Positions 7,533 to 16,941 of a DNA stretch of 64,000 bases are shown piece after piece. Where the stretch lies: assembly GCF_003605645.1 (NCBI RefSeq), contig NZ_QVMU01000023.1, positions 88 through 64,087 of the forward strand, written 5' to 3'. Position 1 is the first letter of the stretch. Every line of letters begins with the position of its first letter. The stretch is from Vibrio sinensis (lineage in GTDB: Bacteria > Pseudomonadota > Gammaproteobacteria > Enterobacterales > Vibrionaceae). The position numbers were made by a program, and so were the translations under genes. Under the pieces are notes generated by a model, which searched no databases, was not told where the DNA came from, and saw nothing but the letters and a program-made list of their open reading frames with translations.

Positions 7533-10103
7533 GTGAAGGCTGAACAAAAACATACCCCAATGATGCAGCAATACCTTAGATTAAAAGCAGAAAACCCTGA
7601 TATTTTGCTGTTTTATCGTATGGGCGATTTCTATGAGCTTTTCTATGATGATGCGAAAAAAGCATCACAACTATTAGATATTTCTCTAACGAAACGTGGT
7701 GCTTCTGCGGGTGAACCAATTCCAATGGCCGGTGTTCCTTACCATGCAGTTGAGGGCTACTTGGCCAAATTAGTTCAGCTGGGTGAGTCTGTCGCAATTT
7801 GTGAACAAATCGGCGACCCTGCAACCAGTAAAGGGCCTGTAGAAAGAAAGGTAGTTCGCATTGTTACACCGGGAACGGTGACAGACGAAGCGTTACTGTC
7901 TGAACGGGTTGATAATCTTATTGCTGCGGTTTACCAGCACAATGGTAAGTTCGGCTATGCCACCCTTGATATTACTTCAGGTCGATTCCAGTTAACTGAA
8001 CCGGAAACTGAAGAAGCGATGGCAGCTGAACTACAACGCACCTCTCCACGAGAATTACTGTTCCCAGAAGATTTCGAAGCTGTTCAGTTAATGACATCTC
8101 GCAGTGGTAACCGTCGACGCCCTGTTTGGGAATTTGAACTGGATACTGCAAAGCAGCAATTAAACCAACAATTTGGTACTCGTGACTTAGTCGGTTTTGG
8201 TGTAGAACAAGCCAAACTTGGTCTTTGTGCTGCAGGTTGTCTTATCCAGTATGTTAAAGATACTCAGCGAACCGCTTTGCCTCATATCCGTTCACTTACT
8301 TTTGATCGTCAAGATCATTCCGTCATTTTGGATGCTGCAACTCGACGTAACTTAGAGATCACTCAAAACCTTGCAGGTGGCACCGACAATACGCTATCAG
8401 CGGTTCTTGACCATACCGCTACACCAATGGGTAGCCGAATGCTAAAGCGTTGGCTCCATCAACCAATGCGCTGTACCGATACGCTGAATCAACGCCTAGA
8501 TGCCATCTCAGAGCTTAAGCAAGATAGTCTATTCTGTGAATTAAGCCCTGTACTAAAACAAATTGGCGATATCGAACGAATCTTAGCTCGTTTGGCTCTA
8601 CGCTCAGCACGACCTAGAGACTTAGCGCGTCTGCGTAATGCCATGCAACAATTGCCAGAATTAGCCGATGTTTTAAGCAATGTAACTCATCCTTACTTAG
8701 GGAAACTGGCTCAGTTTTCAGCACCGATGGAAGAGATCTGTGAACTGCTTGAACGTGCGATTAAAGAGAACCCTCCGGTTATCATTCGCGATGGTGGTGT
8801 GATTGCACCGGGCTATAACGCAGAGCTAGATGAATGGCGAGATCTGGCAGACGGTGCGACAGAGTACCTCGAAAAATTGGAACGTTCTGAACGTGAACGC
8901 CATGATATCGACACTCTTAAAGTCGGTTACAACGCCGTACATGGCTTCTTTATTCAAGTAAGCCGAGGACAAAGCCATTTAGTTCCTGCTCATTACGTTC
9001 GCCGTCAAACCCTCAAGAACGCAGAACGCTACATTATTCCGGAATTAAAAGAGCATGAAGACAAAGTACTGAGTTCTAAGTCGAAAGCCTTGGCGATTGA
9101 AAAACGCCTTTGGGAAGAATTATTCGATTTATTACTACCTCATTTAGAGCCACTGCAAAATTTAGCATCAGCAGTTTCTCAATTGGATGTACTACAGAAT
9201 TTAGCTGAACGCGCTGAATCATTAGACTACTGCCGCCCAAGCTTAACCACTGAGCCAGGAATCCATATTCAAGGCGGACGTCACCCTGTTGTAGAGCAAG
9301 TTCTCGATGCGCCGTTTATCGCAAACCCAGTTGAATTAAGCCCGCAGCGCAAAATGTTGATCATTACCGGACCAAATATGGGTGGTAAGTCTACTTATAT
9401 GCGTCAAACCGCGCTTATTGCGTTGATGGCTCATATTGGTTCATACGTGCCAGCCGAAGCCGCTACGATTGGTTCGATTGATCGAATTTTCACTCGTATT
9501 GGCGCTTCAGATGACCTCGCCTCCGGCCGCTCAACTTTCATGGTTGAAATGACGGAAACTGCGAACATTCTCCACAATGCGACAAAAAACAGCTTGGTAT
9601 TAATGGATGAGATAGGTCGTGGTACCAGTACCTATGATGGACTCTCTCTTGCTTGGGCAAGTGCTGAATGGTTAGCAAAAGAGTTAGGCTCTATGACATT
9701 GTTTGCCACGCATTATTTTGAATTGACGGAACTGCCAAATCAAATCGCACACCTAGCAAACGTACATCTCGATGCCGTGGAACATGGTGAAACCATTGCA
9801 TTCATGCATGCGGTTCAAGAGGGCGCGGCGAGTAAATCCTACGGCCTAGCTGTTGCAGGGCTAGCTGGCGTACCTAAGTCCGTCATCAAGAATGCACGAA
9901 TGAAACTGACTCAACTGGAACAGTTAAGCCTAAATGACAGTGTTAATGGTAAATCAATATCAACGACCGTTGATATTGCAAACCAACTGAGCTTAATCCC
10001 TGAGCCAAGTGAAGTCGAAGAAGCGTTAGCCAGTATTGATCCCGATGATCTTACTCCTCGCCAAGCACTTGACGCACTCTACCGCTTAAAACGAATGCTT
10101 TAA
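7533..10103 (+). CDS. mutS: DNA mismatch repair protein MutS
   Basis: MutS recognises mispaired bases and recruits MutL/MutH. The GTG at 7533 gives a normal 856-residue protein beginning VKAEQKHTPMMQQYLRLKAE; the frame further upstream is not homologous. The ribosome site for this GTG is weak, so the exact start is open. The mismatch-binding motif FYRMGDFYELF (Phe-x-Glu wedge) lies near residue 35. The ATPase has GPNMGGKSTYMRQ (Walker A), LVLMDEIGRGTSTYDG (Walker B and signature) and TLFATHYFELT. A helix-turn-helix dimer region ends the protein. In this genome mutS is not beside rpoS but is followed by the pil genes. Confidence 0.97.
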   Translation: MKAEQKHTPMMQQYLRLKAENPDILLFYRMGDFYELFYDDAKKASQLLDISLTKRGASAGEPIPMAGVPYHAVEGYLAKLVQLGESVAICEQIGDPATSKGPVERKVVRIVTPGTVTDEALLSERVDNLIAAVYQHNGKFGYATLDITSGRFQLTEPETEEAMAAELQRTSPRELLFPEDFEAVQLMTSRSGNRRRPVWEFELDTAKQQLNQQFGTRDLVGFGVEQAKLGLCAAGCLIQYVKDTQRTALPHIRSLTFDRQDHSVILDAATRRNLEITQNLAGGTDNTLSAVLDHTATPMGSRMLKRWLHQPMRCTDTLNQRLDAISELKQDSLFCELSPVLKQIGDIERILARLALRSARPRDLARLRNAMQQLPELADVLSNVTHPYLGKLAQFSAPMEEICELLERAIKENPPVIIRDGGVIAPGYNAELDEWRDLADGATEYLEKLERSERERHDIDTLKVGYNAVHGFFIQVSRGQSHLVPAHYVRRQTLKNAERYIIPELKEHEDKVLSSKSKALAIEKRLWEELFDLLLPHLEPLQNLASAVSQLDVLQNLAERAESLDYCRPSLTTEPGIHIQGGRHPVVEQVLDAPFIANPVELSPQRKMLIITGPNMGGKSTYMRQTALIALMAHIGSYVPAEAATIGSIDRIFTRIGASDDLASGRSTFMVEMTETANILHNATKNSLVLMDEIGRGTSTYDGLSLAWASAEWLAKELGSMTLFATHYFELTELPNQIAHLANVHLDAVEHGETIAFMHAVQEGAASKSYGLAVAGLAGVPKSVIKNARMKLTQLEQLSLNDSVNGKSISTTVDIANQLSLIPEPSEVEEALASIDPDDLTPRQALDALYRLKRML

Positions 10104-10105
10104 TC

Positions 10106-10152
10106 TTATCAGCGGCAAAGCGTTGATTCTCTCATTGATTTGCCGCTGATAA
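10106..10152. repeat. Long hairpin after mutS
   Basis: A perfect 14-bp inverted repeat, TTATCAGCGGCAAA (10106-10119) and TTTGCCGCTGATAA (10139-10152), surrounds a 19-base loop immediately after the mutS stop. There is no T-run on either side, so it may act as an mRNA 3'-end structure or a Rho-linked terminator rather than a classical one. Confidence 0.7.
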
Positions 10153-10327
10153 TAATCTGGAAAAAAGAGTGATAAACATAAGTGCATTTCAAAGTGCTAT
10201 GTAATTTCCATGAACAAAAGTGTTTAACTAACCGCTCATTACTCGAGTAACCTCTCATCCCATTTTCCATTGCATGAATACTGGATTTATTCTCATTCAT
10301 AACAGCAAGTAATGAATGGAGATGAAA

Positions 10328-10786
10328 ATGCCACAGCAACACAATCATATTCAAAAAGGCTTCACCCTAATAGAACTAATGATCGTTATCGCGATCATCG
10401 GTATTTTGGCAACATTTGCAGTACCAGCCTATCAGAACTACACCAAAAGAACCCATGCAAGTGAACTAGTTAGTGCTTCATCAGCCTTTAAAAGTGCGGT
10501 CAGTGTCTGTTTACTCGCCGGGAACAAAAGCTGTAAAGCAGCCAGTGGCGGTGTTCCATCAGACCAAGTATTTACCTCAGGGAGTGACTCCTTTGTCGTC
10601 ACATCTACGGTTGACCAAAGCGTGCTGGGTTCAGCATCAGGTGCGGTTACCGCATCCGTCAGCGGTGCAAAAGGTTCACTACCTGCTAATGCGGTTGTAA
10701 CACTCACGCCAAAACTGGATGGTAGTGGGGTCACTTGGGGGCTTTCTTGTGGAGGAAGCGATGCGCCAAATTGGTGTCCAAACTAA
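10328..10786 (+). CDS. pilA: Type IV major pilin PilA
   Basis: This is the structural subunit of the PilA/PilQ-type pilus, the DNA-uptake and attachment pilus of vibrios. The start at 10328 has GGAG six bases upstream, and two earlier ATGs overlap that site. The 11-residue leader MPQQHNHIQKG is followed by the cleavage and methylation site FTLIELM (Phe+1, Glu+5). The hydrophobic N-terminal helix is IVIAIIGILATFAVPAY. Two Cys pairs are present, SVCLLAGNKSC and LSCGGSDAPNWC; the C-terminal pair forms the D-region loop. The prepilin peptidase is pilD, four genes on. Mature pilins vary strongly between strains, so the middle is hard to classify. Confidence 0.93.
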   Translation: MPQQHNHIQKGFTLIELMIVIAIIGILATFAVPAYQNYTKRTHASELVSASSAFKSAVSVCLLAGNKSCKAASGGVPSDQVFTSGSDSFVVTSTVDQSVLGSASGAVTASVSGAKGSLPANAVVTLTPKLDGSGVTWGLSCGGSDAPNWCPN

Positions 10787-10807
10787 GCCATAGCGCCAGT
10801 TAAAGTC

Positions 10808-12496
10808 ATGTATTGCCATCTCACAAATACCCTGCATCAGGCGCAATTAATCAGCTTGGTGCAGGCTGATCAAATTGCTGCTTATTGCTCCCATTCAGGA
10901 GTTTCCACTGCAGAAGCAATCATCGCCCTTAATATATTGGATGCAAGCCAACTCACGACGTCACTGAGCCAATACTTCGGCTTAGATATCATCTCACTTC
11001 AACAATATAACTATTCAGCTTTGTGTGCGGAACTTGGATTAAGAGAACTTATTACACGACATCAAGCACTACCAATATCAAAAAACGACACCACCCTTGT
11101 GATTGCCATTATCGATCCGAGTAACAATGATATTGAAGCGGAATTTAGTTTTGCAACTGGGCTAAGAGCTGAACCTGCATTAGCCGATCCTATAGAGGTT
11201 CTTAGCGCGATCAGAAAGCTCTATGGGCGACTCATTGATAGTCAAACTCCACCAACAAAAGAGATCGATACACAAGAATTAGAGGAACTCGTTGAAATCA
11301 GCGATGACGAGCGCAATAACTTGGAAAACTTAAGCCAAGATAACTCCCCCATTAGCTGTTTTATCAACCAAATCTTGCTGGACGCAGTTCGTAAAGAGGC
11401 TTCGGATATTCATTTCGAACCCTACGAAGACTACTACCGAGTTCGAATGCGGTGCGATGGTATGCTGATTGAAACTCTCAATCCTCCCCATCATTTAGCT
11501 AGACGCTTAGCTGCCAGAATAAAGATCTTATCCAAGTTGAACATCGCTGAGCGTCGATTGCCACAAGATGGACGGATCAAACTCAAGCTAAATGAGGACA
11601 CGGCTGTTAATTTACGAGTCTCTTCCCTCCCTACTCTATGGGGAGAGAAAATGGTGCTACGTTTGCTAGACAGCAATAATGTTCCATTGAATATCGACAA
11701 TCTCGGCTATAGCGATAAACAAAAACACGCCTATCTAAAGGCACTGAATCGTCCTCAAGGGCTCATTCTCATGACAGGCCCAACAGGCAGTGGTAAAACT
11801 GTCTCGCTCTATACTGGATTAAAGATCCTTAACACCGTTGATGTGAATATTGCCACCGCAGAGGATCCTATAGAAATAAACTTACCGGGTATCAACCAAG
11901 TACAAATTAAACCAGATATCGGTTTTGATTTCTCTACGGCTCTAAAAGCATTTTTACGCCAAGATCCTGATGTCATTATGGTCGGTGAAATCAGAGATTT
12001 TGAAACGGCTGAAATCGCAATTAAAGCAGCACAAACAGGTCACTTAGTATTGTCAACTCTTCATACTAATTCAGCAGCAGAGACATTAGTACGACTCAGT
12101 AATATAGGGATCCAATCATTCCACATCGCTTCATCTCTTTCGTTAATTATTGCCCAACGTTTAGCTCGTCGCTTATGTTCATATTGCAAGGTTCCTTATC
12201 ACCCCGCTGCAAATTCTATTGCTAATTTCAACCTCCCCCAACATACACAGTTATTTGAAGCACATCCAAGAGGCTGTAATCATTGTAATAATGGCTATAG
12301 TGGTCGCATCGGTATTTATGAAGTTATGGAGGTGAACGGCCAATTATCTAACGCCATTGTCCAACATAAAAGCGCCGAAGAGATTGAAAAAATAGCATGC
12401 TCTCAAGGAATGCTGACGCTATCAGAATCTGGCATCGAAAAATGGGCTTATGGGGTGACAAGTTACAGCGAGTTACAACGCACACTTTATCTATGA
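10808..12496 (+). CDS. pilB: Type IV pilus assembly ATPase PilB
   Basis: This cytoplasmic hexameric ATPase powers pilus extension. The 562-residue protein has an N-terminal MshEN/GspE-like region (about 1-150) and the secretion ATPase core. Visible motifs are GPTGSGKTVSLY (Walker A), the Asp box around TAEDPIEINLPGINQVQ, QDPDVIMVGEIRDFETAEIAIKA (Walker B region) and the His box TGHLVLSTLHTN. A tetracysteine zinc site is split as CSYC and CNHC. It lies 21 bp after pilA and 4 bp before pilC, consistent with one operon. Confidence 0.96.
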   Translation: MYCHLTNTLHQAQLISLVQADQIAAYCSHSGVSTAEAIIALNILDASQLTTSLSQYFGLDIISLQQYNYSALCAELGLRELITRHQALPISKNDTTLVIAIIDPSNNDIEAEFSFATGLRAEPALADPIEVLSAIRKLYGRLIDSQTPPTKEIDTQELEELVEISDDERNNLENLSQDNSPISCFINQILLDAVRKEASDIHFEPYEDYYRVRMRCDGMLIETLNPPHHLARRLAARIKILSKLNIAERRLPQDGRIKLKLNEDTAVNLRVSSLPTLWGEKMVLRLLDSNNVPLNIDNLGYSDKQKHAYLKALNRPQGLILMTGPTGSGKTVSLYTGLKILNTVDVNIATAEDPIEINLPGINQVQIKPDIGFDFSTALKAFLRQDPDVIMVGEIRDFETAEIAIKAAQTGHLVLSTLHTNSAAETLVRLSNIGIQSFHIASSLSLIIAQRLARRLCSYCKVPYHPAANSIANFNLPQHTQLFEAHPRGCNHCNNGYSGRIGIYEVMEVNGQLSNAIVQHKSAEEIEKIACSQGMLTLSESGIEKWAYGVTSYSELQRTLYL

Positions 12497-12500
12497 TGGT

Positions 12501-13721
12501 ATGAATGTGAAATCACAACTCAAGATCTATCAATGGAAAGGGACTCATCCTTCTGGCAAACGTATGTCGGGAAAAATTCTCGCTCGGCATGAAAACGAAG
12601 TAAGGCACCAACTAAAAGATCAACGGATAAAAATTCGTAAGATAACAGTAAAGAATCTTTCTTTCATTGCTCGTTCTCGGCAAAGAGCGTCCGCCAAAGA
12701 GATCACCGAACTAACTCGGCAAATCTCAACGATGCTAGCAACGGGTATCCCCATTGTACAAATATTGAAACTGGTGGCTGGTAATAGTAACAAAGCTGAG
12801 ATGCATTCGATTCTCATGAACATCACTCAACATATTGAAGCGGGAGCACCGCTAGCATCCGCTATGCGCTCAGCAAGTCCATTATTTGATAACTTATACC
12901 TTGCTCTAGTCACAACGGGAGAGCAATCCGGCGGCCTTGATGTGATCTTTGAACGTATCGTTATCTATAGGGAAAAAACTGAAAAGCTGAAGTCACAAAT
13001 ATTCAAAGCACTCATTTACCCAAGCATGGTACTACTCGTGTCTGTGATGGTCAGTTACATCATGCTGGTGTTTGTCATTCCACAATTTGAAAGTATGTTT
13101 AGAGGATTTGGAAGTGAGCTTCCTTGGTTTACGCGCAAGGTTCTAGCTGTATCTGAGTTTACTCAAAACTATATGGGCAGGGGTGTTGCGATGTTCATAT
13201 TCTTAATCATGTTAATCAAGTTTATTAGAAAACGTAGTGAGCGAGTTAGGCTCCTTTTGGGCCACATCAGTTTGCGGCTACCCGTTATCGGGCCTGTTAT
13301 AGAAAAAGCATCAATTGCAAAACTAAGCCGGACATTGGCAACCGGAGTGAGTGCGGGTATACCAATTCTCTCCAGTATAAAAACCTCTGCAGCCACGGCT
13401 AACCATATTTGTTTTCAATATGCCCTTAATGAAGTAAGTAGAGATACAGCAGCGGGTATGCCTTTATATATTGCACTTAGAAACACACAAATTTTTCCCG
13501 AAATAGCGATAAAAATGGTCATGATAGGTGAAGAATCCGGCCGCCTTGATAACATGTTAAACAAGCTGGCTATCATCTATGAAACAGAGATTGATAGTAC
13601 TATTGATAACCTCGATAAGATTCTTGAACCACTTGTTGTCATCATACTCAGTATATTAGTCGGTAGCTTGGTGATCGCCATGTATCTACCTATTATTACT
13701 TTGGCTGACGTTGTGGGATAA
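12501..13721 (+). CDS. pilC: Type IV pilus inner-membrane platform protein PilC
   Basis: PilC is the inner-membrane protein on which PilB and PilT act to add or remove pilins. The 406-residue sequence has the two GspF-type repeats. The first contains FTRQISTML-like TRQISTMLATGIPIVQILKL and VTTGEQSGGLDVIFERI. The second contains LSRTLATGVSAGIPILSSI and MVMIGEESGRLDNML. Hydrophobic segments lie near residues 170-200, 220-240 and 375-400. Spacing to pilB is 4 bp, so translational coupling is likely. Confidence 0.96.
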   Translation: MNVKSQLKIYQWKGTHPSGKRMSGKILARHENEVRHQLKDQRIKIRKITVKNLSFIARSRQRASAKEITELTRQISTMLATGIPIVQILKLVAGNSNKAEMHSILMNITQHIEAGAPLASAMRSASPLFDNLYLALVTTGEQSGGLDVIFERIVIYREKTEKLKSQIFKALIYPSMVLLVSVMVSYIMLVFVIPQFESMFRGFGSELPWFTRKVLAVSEFTQNYMGRGVAMFIFLIMLIKFIRKRSERVRLLLGHISLRLPVIGPVIEKASIAKLSRTLATGVSAGIPILSSIKTSAATANHICFQYALNEVSRDTAAGMPLYIALRNTQIFPEIAIKMVMIGEESGRLDNMLNKLAIIYETEIDSTIDNLDKILEPLVVIILSILVGSLVIAMYLPIITLADVVG

Positions 13722-13787
13722 ATGTTTCTTCTGAGTTAAGCTAACACTCTAAAATTTTCGAACATCGACACTCGAGCTTTATCTAAT

Positions 13788-14657
13788 ATGGATGCTTTTT
13801 ATTATTTTCCTTGGTTATTCCCAACATTCGCGACAATTTTTGGTCTGATCATCGGTAGTTTTCTTAACGTGGTCATTCACCGCACCCCTATTATTATGGT
13901 AAGAGAGTGGCAGCAAGAATGTTCGGAGAGCTTTCCCCAATATAAGATTCCGTTGCCTGAGGGAAAATATAACTTAAGTATTCCTCGCTCAACCTGTCCA
14001 AAGTGCAAAACACCACTTCGTCTAATTGATAATATCCCAATCATTAGTTGGCTAATGCTAAAAGGAAAATGCCATCAATGCGGTGAAAAAATCAGTGTTC
14101 GATATCCAATGGTTGAATTATTAACAGCCGTTATGTCTCTCATTATCGCCCTGCAATTTGGTTTCAGCATGTACGCGGTAGCTCTGATTGGATTTACGTT
14201 TATTTTAATCGCGGCAACATTTATTGATTTTGATTGCATGCTGCTTCCTGACAGCCTGACGTTACCCCTTTTGTGGTCAGGTATTGCTGCTGCACTGTTA
14301 CATATTTCTCCGATAACACTGCATGACTCTATCATTGGAGCAATTGCGGGGTACTTATGTTTATGGAGCGTGTATTGGCTGTTTAAGCTCATTACAGGAA
14401 AAGAGGGCATGGGCTATGGTGACTTTAAGTTACTCGCCGCTTTAGGTGCTTGGCTTGGCTGGCAGTTTTTACCCATGATTATTCTTCTATCTTCATTCGT
14501 AGGATTACTCTTCGGTATAATCCAGCTCCGTCTGCAAAATAAAGGCATTGATAAAGCCTTTCCTTTTGGCCCTTACTTAGCCATTGCTGGTTGGTTTAGC
14601 GCCGTCTGGGGAGAAGCCGTTCTGCAATGGTATTATGCGAACTTCTTTGGGATTTAA
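13788..14657 (+). CDS. pilD: Prepilin peptidase / N-methyltransferase PilD
   Basis: This bifunctional aspartic protease of the inner membrane cleaves the leader of type IV pilins and type II pseudopilins and methylates the new N-terminal Phe. The 289-residue sequence has the N-terminal GSFLNVVIHR motif. It has the cytoplasmic zinc domain CPKC...CHQC (about residues 70-105). The two catalytic Asp motifs are FIDFDCMLLPD and GMGYGDFKLLAALGAW, followed by FPFGPYLAIAGW. About eight membrane segments are visible. The stop is one base before coaE. Confidence 0.96.
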   Translation: MDAFYYFPWLFPTFATIFGLIIGSFLNVVIHRTPIIMVREWQQECSESFPQYKIPLPEGKYNLSIPRSTCPKCKTPLRLIDNIPIISWLMLKGKCHQCGEKISVRYPMVELLTAVMSLIIALQFGFSMYAVALIGFTFILIAATFIDFDCMLLPDSLTLPLLWSGIAAALLHISPITLHDSIIGAIAGYLCLWSVYWLFKLITGKEGMGYGDFKLLAALGAWLGWQFLPMIILLSSFVGLLFGIIQLRLQNKGIDKAFPFGPYLAIAGWFSAVWGEAVLQWYYANFFGI

Positions 14658-14658
14658 C

Positions 14659-15267
14659 ATGACATTAGTGATTGGTATTACAGGTGGCATAGCCAGTGGT
14701 AAAACAACGGTAGCAAACCTATTTAACGAACATTTTGGTATAGAAATCGTTGATGCTGATATTGTCGCAAGACAAGTGGTTGAACCTGGAAGTAAAGGGC
14801 TAACAGCAATAACGGAACGTTATGGTGACCACATCTTAACGGACAACGGTGAACTTGATCGCCCCGCTCTTCGACAGATTATATTTTCAAATGATAATGA
14901 AAAGAGTTGGTTAAACTCACTACTTCACCCTTTAATTCGTTCCAAGATGCTAAGTGATCTAGATAAAGTGACGTCTGAATATGCATTACTGGTTATTCCT
15001 TTAATGGTCGAGAATGGTTTACAGGAACTCGCAGACCGTATTTTAGTTGTTGATGTCGATGAACAAACTCAAAAGCAACGAACGATGACAAGAGATAAGG
15101 TTTCAGAGCAACAAGTCGAAAGTATCATCGCTTCACAAGCCACTCGTCAACAACGCTTAGCTATTGCTGATGATGTGGTTAAAAACCATGCAGAAAACCA
15201 AAGACTTTTGCCACAAATCACAGATTTGCATAAAAAGTACCTAGATATTTGTAGGAATAATCTGTGA
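14659..15267 (+). CDS. coaE: Dephospho-CoA kinase
   Basis: CoaE catalyses the last step of coenzyme A synthesis, phosphorylating the 3'-OH of dephospho-CoA. The ATG at 14659, right after the pilD stop, gives 202 residues, the family length. The P-loop is GITGGIASGKTT at the N-terminus. VDADIVARQVVEPG and HPLIRSKM are conserved substrate and lid elements. The pilD-coaE-zapD-yacG order is conserved in gammaproteobacteria. Confidence 0.96.
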   Translation: MTLVIGITGGIASGKTTVANLFNEHFGIEIVDADIVARQVVEPGSKGLTAITERYGDHILTDNGELDRPALRQIIFSNDNEKSWLNSLLHPLIRSKMLSDLDKVTSEYALLVIPLMVENGLQELADRILVVDVDEQTQKQRTMTRDKVSEQQVESIIASQATRQQRLAIADDVVKNHAENQRLLPQITDLHKKYLDICRNNL

Positions 15268-15300
15268 CAATAGTAATAGACAAAATCAAGGCTGCTATGA

Positions 15301-16041
15301 ATGACCACTCACTTTTTTGAACATCCGCTCAATGAGAAAACTCGAATTTATTTAAGAGTCGAGTCGCTACTTCGACAGCTTGATAATTCTTCTCATTTTA
15401 GTGATGGTTCTCAGCACTTGGTTTTCTATCGCTCATTGTTCGATTTGCTAGAGATTTTTGAACAAATCCAATTAAAAAGCGAACTCGCCAAAGATATTGA
15501 AAAGCAGCGACTCACCTACCGAAACTGGCTCAATATTGAAGGAGTCGATCAAGATATGCTGCGCAAAATTCTTGATGATGTCGATGTTGCCCATAGTCAT
15601 TTAATGTCAGCCGAACGTTTCGGACAGAGTTTAAAAGAAGATCGCTTTCTTAGCGCTATTCGCCAACGGTTTAATTTACCTGGTGGTGCATGCTGTTTTG
15701 ACTTGCCAGCGCTACATCATTGGCTACATTTACCAAATGACCAAAAACAAGCTGATGTAGCCGTTTGGTTGAAAAGCTTAAGTCCGCTAACTGGCGCGTT
15801 AAAGCTTTGGCTACGTTTAACAAGAGAGACTGGACTCTTTCGAGAGCAACTCGCGAAAGCTGGTTTTTATCAAAGTGACGCTGAAGAAGCTAATATTTTG
15901 CGCCTAGAGATACCGAGTCATTTTGGGGTATATCCGATGATTTCAGGCCATAAGAGTCGCTTTGCAATTAAGTTTATTGAGTTTTCAAGTGGGCAAGCAT
16001 ACCCTAGCGATGTTAACTTTAAACTGGCTGTTTGCTGTTAG
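15301..16041 (+). CDS. zapD: Cell division protein ZapD
   Basis: ZapD (formerly YacF) cross-links FtsZ filaments at the division site. The 246-residue protein starts MTTHFFEHPLNEKTRIYLRVE, the conserved N-terminus, and contains FNLPGGACCFDLPALHHWL and GVYPMISGHKSRFAIKF. It is mainly helical in the first half with a beta-rich C-terminal half. It lies 33 bp after coaE and upstream of yacG. Confidence 0.94.
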   Translation: MTTHFFEHPLNEKTRIYLRVESLLRQLDNSSHFSDGSQHLVFYRSLFDLLEIFEQIQLKSELAKDIEKQRLTYRNWLNIEGVDQDMLRKILDDVDVAHSHLMSAERFGQSLKEDRFLSAIRQRFNLPGGACCFDLPALHHWLHLPNDQKQADVAVWLKSLSPLTGALKLWLRLTRETGLFREQLAKAGFYQSDAEEANILRLEIPSHFGVYPMISGHKSRFAIKFIEFSSGQAYPSDVNFKLAVCC

Positions 16042-16210
16042 TTGCATCACGACTCTCTTCATAACAACATCCAAACAACTTGTAATCGCAAGTAAGGCTA
16101 CAAGCGAGTAAATCCCACTAACTTAGATAAACTCGATGATTAGGGGAAATAAGCGAGGGCGAACTGCTGCAACTTCAAGTGACATGGGTAAACATTATTA
16201 AATTTGAATT

Positions 16211-16405
16211 ATGACAAAAATTACAACTGTACAATGCCCTCAATGCGGCGCTAGCGTAGTTTGGAACGAGCAAAGTGCTTACCGTCCATTCTGCAGCAAG
16301 AAATGCCAGATGATTGATTTTGGCGAATGGGCTGACGAAGAGAACGCCATTGCTGGTGCTCCAGATATGTCAGACGGTGACGGCTGGTCAGAAGACCCGT
16401 ATTAA
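16211..16405 (+). CDS. yacG: DNA gyrase inhibitor YacG
   Basis: This small zinc protein binds GyrB and inhibits gyrase in E. coli. The 64-residue sequence has the zinc ligands CPQCG and FCSKKCQ (four Cys) and the conserved acidic segment IDFGEWADEENAI. It is the last gene of the pil-coaE-zapD block and is followed by a terminator. Confidence 0.93.
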   Translation: MTKITTVQCPQCGASVVWNEQSAYRPFCSKKCQMIDFGEWADEENAIAGAPDMSDGDGWSEDPY

Positions 16406-16418
16406 CCCATAAATATAG

Positions 16419-16448
16419 AAGGTTGATGTTCATGCATCAGCCTTTTTT
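16419..16448 (+). terminator. Intrinsic terminator after yacG
   Basis: The stem AAGGTTGATG/CATCAGCCTT (nearly perfect), with a short loop, is followed by TTTTAT. It lies 14 bp past the yacG stop and closes the pilA-yacG transcription unit. Confidence 0.85.
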
Positions 16449-16485
16449 ATTACTTACAATCTATCAATATCTTGATGTACAGGCG

Positions 16486-16513
16486 AAAAAAAACGGAGCC
16501 CTAAGGCTCCGTT
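16486..16513 (-). terminator. Intrinsic terminator after rplS
   Basis: A perfect 9-bp stem, AACGGAGCC (16492-16500) with GGCTCCGTT (16505-16513), has a 4-base loop. On the minus strand it is followed by a run of eight T. It ends the rpsP-rimM-trmD-rplS operon. Confidence 0.9.
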
Positions 16514-16539
16514 CAGCTATGAGAACGCTAGTTATAGCA

Positions 16540-16893
16540 TTACTTCTTAGCAAGTTTCTCTTTGATACGAGCTGACTTACCAGAACGCTCACGTAGGTAG
16601 TACAACTTGGCACGACGTACTGCACCACGGCGTTTAACTTCGATGCTATTAACAACTGGAGAGTGTGTTTGGAACGTACGCTCAACACCTTCACCGTTAG
16701 AAATTTTACGTACAGTGAAAGCAGAGTGAAGACCACGGTTACGAATAGCGATTACAACGCCTTCGAAAGCCTGTAGACGCTCACGGTCACCTTCTTTTAC
16801 TTTAACTTGAACTACAACAGTGTCACCAGGTGCAAACTTAGGTAGACCTGTTTTTAGTTGCTCATCTTCAAGAGCTTTGATGATGTTACTCAT
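16540..16893 (-). CDS. rplS: 50S ribosomal protein L19
   Basis: L19 sits at the 30S-50S interface near 16S helix 14. The 117-residue protein starts MSNIIKALEDEQLKTGLPKF and contains the conserved PGDTVVVQVKVKEGDRERLQ and RRGAVRRAKLYYLRERSGK. It is the last gene of rpsP-rimM-trmD-rplS, with the usual order and a terminator directly after it. Confidence 0.98.
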   Translation of the reverse strand: MSNIIKALEDEQLKTGLPKFAPGDTVVVQVKVKEGDRERLQAFEGVVIAIRNRGLHSAFTVRKISNGEGVERTFQTHSPVVNSIEVKRRGAVRRAKLYYLRERSGKSARIKEKLAKK

Positions 16894-16941
16894 TTCTTAA
16901 ATTCCTAGAATAAACTGATACTAAATAAAATAGGTTACTGC

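Noticed and set aside
10438..10734. Minus-strand open frame within pilA
   Set aside because: It is a complementary-strand shadow of the pilin gene.
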